A stretch of DNA of 64,000 bases from Elymus sibiricus (taxonomy: Eukaryota > Streptophyta > Magnoliopsida > Poales > Poaceae), in contig CM077676.1 of the NCBI GenBank assembly GCA_039707655.1, positions 379,072,114 through 379,136,113 on the forward strand. Reading direction: 5' to 3'. The translations under genes and the position numbers were made by a program. Positions 59,266 to 64,000 of this stretch are shown piece after piece. The notes beneath the pieces were generated by a model, which searched no databases, had not been told where the DNA came from, and saw only the letters and a program-made list of their open reading frames with translations. The number at the start of each line of letters is the position of its first letter. Within the stretch, counting starts at the first letter, position 1.

Positions 59266-60828
59266 TGCTACTTGTAGCTTGCGTTGGTATTATCCCCTAA
59301 GAGAAAGGGATGATGCAGCACAGTAGAGATATGTATTTCCCTCAGTTATGAAACCAAGGTTATCGAACCAGTAGGAGAATCACGCAACACCTCGTTAGCA
59401 GCACCTGCACACAAACAACAAATCCGTGCGCCCAACGCAAACGAGGGGTTGTCAATCCCTCGGCGGTTAATTGCAAGATTAAATTGTATGTGATAGATAG
59501 ATAGATTGAAAAAAAAATACAAAATAAAATAAATAAAATAAAATGGAAGCAATATTTTTAGGGTTTTAGTAATATGATTTTGATAGACCCGGGGGCCATA
59601 GGTTTCACTAGAGGCTTCTCTCAAGATAATAGCATACGGTGGGTAGACAAATTACTGTTGGGCAATTGATAGAAAAGCAAATAATCATGACGATATCCAA
59701 GGCAATGATCATGTATATAGGCATCATGTCCAAAGTAAGTAGACCGACTCCTGCCTGCATCTACTACTATTACTCCACACATCGACCGCTATCCATCATG
59801 CATCTAGTGTATTAAGTCCATAAGAACAGAGTAATGCCTTAAGAACGATGACATGATGTAGACAAGATAAACACACGTATGAATAAACCCGATCTTTTTA
59901 CCCTTAGTAGCAACGATACATACGTGTCATGTCCCTTTCTGTCACTGGGATTGAGCACCGCAAGATCGAACCCACTACAAAGCACCTCTTCCCATGGCAA
60001 GATAAATCAATCTAGTTGGCCAAACCAAATCAATAGATCGGAGAAGAAATACGAGGCTATAATAATCACGCATAAAAGAGTACAGCAAAGACTCAAATAA
60101 TTTCATGGATAATCTGATCATAAACTCACAATTCATCGGATCCCAACAAACACACCGCAAAAAGTGATTACATCGGATAGAACTCCAAGAACATCGAGGA
60201 GAACATTGTATTGAAGATCAAAAAGAGAGAAGAAGCCATCTAGCTACTGCCTATGGACCCAAAGGTCTGTGGTAAACTACTCACGCATCATCGGAAGGGC
60301 AGCAAGGTTGATGTAGAACCCCTCCGTGATCGATTCCCCCTCCGGCGGATCATCGGAGAAGGACCCCAGATGGGATCTCTCTGGAACAGAAACTTGCGGC
60401 GGCGGAAAAAGTATTTTGTGGACTCCCCTGAGGGTTTCTGATTTTCTTCTGAATTTATAGTGGAAGAATTAGGTCAAACGGAGCTGGGTGGGCCCCACGA
60501 GGTACCAGGGCGCGCCACCCCCCTGGTTCGCGCCCTGGTGCCTCGTGGCCCACTCCTTCATCTTCTGGCCTTCTCCCGAAGCTTCTAGTGTTTATCTTGT
60601 CCAATAAAAAATCTCCAAAAAGTTTCGTGGCATTTGGACTTCGTTTGGTATTGATTTTCTGTAAAACAAAAACAGGGCAGAAAACAGCAACTGGCACTGG
60701 GCACTAGGTTAATAGGTTAGTCTCCAAAAATGATATATAATTGCTGTAAATGATTATAAAAACATCCAGGATTGATATTATAACAGCATGGAACAATCAA
60801 AAATTATAGATACGTTGGAGACGTATGA
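59266..60828 (-). repeat. 3' LTR (1563 bp) of the second gypsy element
   Basis: Begins TGCTACTTG and ends ACGTTGGAGACGTATGA; the usual final CA appears mutated to GA. It is followed by the polypurine-like GGATTC/AAGCTTGGGG on the minus strand. Confidence 0.8.
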
Positions 60829-63448
60829 GAATCCCCAAGCTTAATTCCTGCTCATCCTCGAGTAGGTAAATGATAAAAACAGAATTTTTGATGTGGAATG
60901 CTGCCTAACATATTCATCACATATTCTTTTTTTTATAGCATGGACATTGGACTTGAATAATTCAAAGCAATAGTCTATAATTTGACATGAAGATATAAAT
61001 ACTCAAGCATGCTAACAAGCAACCATGTCTTTCAAAATATAAATGCTAAAGAAAGTTATCCTTAGCCCATTATGCTCAATCATTGATCCATTCATGAAAC
61101 ACACTCAAATATTAGCTACGTCCAATGCACAAGTATGACAATAGTGCTCTCTAGTTGGTGCTTCTGTAAGAGAAGATGGAGACTCAAAAAATAAAAATTG
61201 CATAAAAGTAAATAGATAGGCCCTTCGCAGAGGGAAGCAGAGATTTGTCAAATGTGCCAGAGCTCAAAGCTGAAATTAAAGAGATAAAAATATTTTGAGA
61301 GGCATGCTTTTCCTGTCAACGAAAACGGCCGAGAATTCCCAATATTTTCCATGCTAGACACATCATAGGTGGTTCCCAAACAGAAAGTAAAGTTTATTTT
61401 CTTTCCACCATTCTTTCACAATCCATGGCTAGCCGTATCCACGGGTGCCCTAAATACCAACACTTTCCAAGGAATTTTGTTGTTATTAATTTGATTTCAT
61501 GCAGGACTGGGCATCCCTATTACCAACCATTCTCTCATGCAATGACAAGTGAATAAACACGCATCGTGAGAATAACACACCTAGCATGGAAAGTAATGGC
61601 CACCCCCTGCCGCTTCATGAGTGGTACGGGCACACAAAACGGAAAAATTATTTTGAAAATTAGAGTTGGCACACACAAATTTACTTGGAACGGCATTGAA
61701 ATACCGCATATAGGTAGATATAGTGGACTCATTTGGCACAACTTGGGTTTAAGGATTTTGGATGCACTAGCAGTATTTCCGCTTAGTACAAATGAAGGCT
61801 AGCAAATAGATTGAGAAGCAACCAACCAAAAAACGAAAACGGTCATAAACATGCATTGAACACAACTAACACCAAATAATGCATCATAAGTAGGATATAA
61901 TTTCATTGCATAACTATTGACTTGACGTGCATGCATAGGGAATCACAAACCTTAACACTAATATTTTTACTAAATCACAATTACTCACTAACATGACTCA
62001 CATATTATCATTTCCATATCGCAAAACTATTGCAAGGAATCACACTTATCATATCCAATGATCTATATGAAAGTTTTTATTTATATCCCTCTTGAATATT
62101 CATCACTTTGGGACCAACTTCATATCTTGTGCAAATTACCGTTACTATCATCAACTCTCAAAAAGATTTAAGTGAAGCATGAGAGTGCAAATATTTCTTC
62201 AAAATTTCAATCTTATCAATTCTCAAAATAATATAAGTGAAGCATGAGAATTCATTTCTTCAAAATTTTAATCTTGTCAATTCTCAAAATAATATAAGTG
62301 AAGCATGAGAATTCATTTCTTCAAAATTTTAATCAACTCTCAAAATAATATAAGTGAAGCATGAGAGTTTATTTCTTCAAAATTTTAATCAACTCTAAAA
62401 ATAATATAAGTGAAGCATGAGAGTTTATTTCTTCAAAATTTAGCCACCACCGTGCTCAAAAAGATTTAAGTGAAGAACTAGAGCAACTGCCTAGCTCAAA
62501 AAATTTAAGTGAAGCACATAGAGTATTCTAGCAAATGATGATAAACGTGTGGCTCTCTCAAGATATGTGTGTTCAGCAAAGATGATTGTGACAAACTAAA
62601 AAGCAAACAAAGCAAAGACTCATATAATACAAGACGCTCCAAGCAAAACTCATATCATGTGACGAATAAAAATATAGCTCCAAGTAAAATTATCGATGGT
62701 TGGTAGAAGAAAGAGGGGATGCCTTCCGGGGCATCCCCAAGCTTAGACGCTTGAGTCTTCCTTGAATATTACCTTGGGGTGCCTCGGGCATCCCCAAGCT
62801 TAGGCTTTTACTACTCCTTATTCCTTCATCCATCGTGATCTCACCCAAAACTTGAAAACTTCAATCACACAAAACTCAACAAAACCTTCGTGAGATCCGT
62901 TAGTATAACAAAATAAATCACCACTATAAGTACTGTTGCAAACCCATTCATATTTTATTTTTGCATTATACCTACTGTACTCTAACTTCACCATGGCTTG
63001 TACCCCCCGATACAATCCATTGATTCATCAAAACAAGCAAGTAGTGCATCAAAAGCAGAATCATTCAAAAACAGAACAGTCTATAGCAATCTATTTAAAT
63101 GCCATACTTCTGTAACTCCAAAAATTCTGAAAACTAAGGACACCATGGGAAAGTCATATACCAATACTTTGTAAAAATTTCAGATTTTTCTGACACTCCA
63201 GTACAGAAAAAAATTCGGGCACTGGACGCAAAACTTTCTGTTTTCCAAACAGCATCAATTATATTATCTTCCAAATCTTCCTAAAGGCTTTACTTGGCAC
63301 AAACACTAATTAAAAACACAAAAACACAATCATACCAGTAGCATGACAGTGAAAACACACAATAACAGAAAAAAAATATTTTATTCATTGGGTTGTCTCC
63401 CAAGAAGCGCTATTGTTTTATGCCCCTAGCTAGGCATAATGCATAATT
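60829..63448 (-). other. Non-coding interior of the second gypsy element
   Basis: About 2.6 kb between the protease frame and the LTR with no reverse transcriptase, RNase H or integrase motif in any frame. It contains a tandem array (62150-62530) and two extra copies of the polypurine-like GCATCCCCAAGCTTAG (62731, 62788). Confidence 0.7.
62150..62530. repeat. Tandem array of about 65-bp units
   Basis: CTCAAAATAATATAAGTGAAGCATGAGA and TTTCTTCAAAATTT alternate five to six times with decreasing similarity towards the right. The shared core is TAAGTGAAGCATGAGA. Confidence 0.85.
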
Positions 63449-64000
63449 TCAAGTGTTGTCATCTTTCAAGTTGATTCCATAAGTGGCCCTCATAATTGAT
63501 TCATATGGTGCTTTAATTCTTTTCCTAGGAAAATGCCCCATACCCTTCTTTAATGGAAACTGAAATTTTATATTCCCTTCTTTCATATCAATAACGGCAC
63601 CTATAGTTTGTAAGAACGGTCTACCAAGTATTATGGGGCAAGAAGAATTGCATTCAATATCAAGAACAATAAAATCAACGGGCACATAGTTCCTATTTGC
63701 AAGAATAAGAACATCATTAATTCTACCCAAAGGCTTTTTAATAGTAGAATCCGCCAAGTGCAAATTAAGAGAACATTCATCTATATTGGTGAGACCTAGC
63801 ACATCACATAAAGATTTTGGAATTGTGGAAACGCTAGCACCCAAATCACATAAAGCATTGCACTCATAATTTTTAATTTTAACTTTAATGGTGGGTTCCC
63901 ATTCATCATATAATTTTCTAGGAATTGAAACTTCTAGTTCTAGCTTTTCTTCTAACGCTTTCATCATAGCTTCTACGATCTGTTTAGTAAAAGCCTTGTT
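63449..64000 (-). CDS. Retroviral-type aspartic protease domain of the second gypsy element (partial)
   Basis: The frame is open from the window edge to the stop at 63449 and free of lesions. It contains VKIKNYECNALCDLGASVS, in which LCDLGAS stands at the catalytic D-T/S-G position (DLGA as in Athila-like and related plant elements), then the conserved PIILGRPFL and GAVIDMKEGNIKF. It ends KDDNT without running into reverse transcriptase. The N-terminal gag part lies beyond the window. Confidence 0.8.
   Translation of the reverse strand, partial: NKAFTKQIVEAMMKALEEKLELEVSIPRKLYDEWEPTIKVKIKNYECNALCDLGASVSTIPKSLCDVLGLTNIDECSLNLHLADSTIKKPLGRINDVLILANRNYVPVDFIVLDIECNSSCPIILGRPFLQTIGAVIDMKEGNIKFQFPLKKGMGHFPRKRIKAPYESIMRATYGINLKDDNT

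Larger units (their letters stand above)
59266..64000 (-). mobile_element. Second gypsy-type LTR element, 3' part, inserted into the first
   Basis: The 3' LTR is 59266-60828, then an internal region that runs off the window. AGAAT at 59261-59265 is the likely target duplicate. LTR sequence (GCTTGCGTTGGT, GGGATGATGCAGCA, GTATTTCCCTCAG) and interior (CATCCCCAAGCTTAG) are those of a very common Triticeae gypsy group; I think of Sabrina/WHAM but cannot fix the name. Confidence 0.82.

Overview
This is nuclear DNA of a grass, most likely a Triticeae species (wheat, barley, rye or a goatgrass). The basis is the TE content: two Angela/BARE-type Ty1-copia elements whose LTRs start TGATGGAAATATGCCC and whose primer site matches initiator tRNA-Met, a CACTA transposon with TATGCCGACGGC subterminal repeats, Stowaway/Harbinger-type MITEs and long-LTR gypsy elements. 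Family names rest on remembered hallmark sequences, not on a search. I recognise no ordinary single-copy plant gene.

Layout: (1) 1-877 is host DNA. (2) 878-26896 is one CACTA transposon (3-bp CCA target duplication) split twice. Angela copy A (892-9482, minus) sits 14 bp inside its left terminus, with AATAA duplicated. Angela copy B (14165-22903, plus) sits inside its TNP2-type transposase gene, with GCAGC duplicated. Without the copias the CACTA is about 8.7 kb. It carries subterminal repeats at both ends, a 335-bp tandem array, a GC-rich leader, a probable intron with two strong hairpins, and a broken transposase gene. (3) 26897-42312 is mostly low-gene host DNA with MITEs, a Helitron-like element carrying exon-like fragments (about 30461-34382), a second short Helitron-like element and a SINE-like repeat. 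(4) 42322-51565 is a complete Mutator-like element with about 450-bp terminal inverted repeats and a 9-bp target duplication (8/9). It holds a MURA-type transposase pseudogene, a plant-mobile-domain (PMD) pseudogene, and an apparently intact antisense two-exon gene for a GRF-type zinc-finger/coiled-coil protein. (5) 52017-52214 is a Harbinger/Tourist-like MITE end cut by a Ty3-gypsy chromovirus-like element (minus strand, 4.16-kb LTR 52215-56374, broken pol to 59265). That element is itself cut by a second gypsy-type element (59266 to the window end) that shows a protease domain but no reverse transcriptase or integrase in the visible part.

Relative order of events from nesting: host duplication, then CACTA, then the two Angelas; and Harbinger, then the long-LTR gypsy, then the second gypsy. 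Nearly all TE genes carry stop codons and frameshifts. The exceptions are the antisense GRF gene of the Mutator-like element and the visible part of the protease frame of the last gypsy. The most unusual items are the three-gene Mutator-like element, the intronic hairpins of the CACTA, the split CACTA terminus with a paralogous empty site in the same window, and the Helitron with exon-like pieces.
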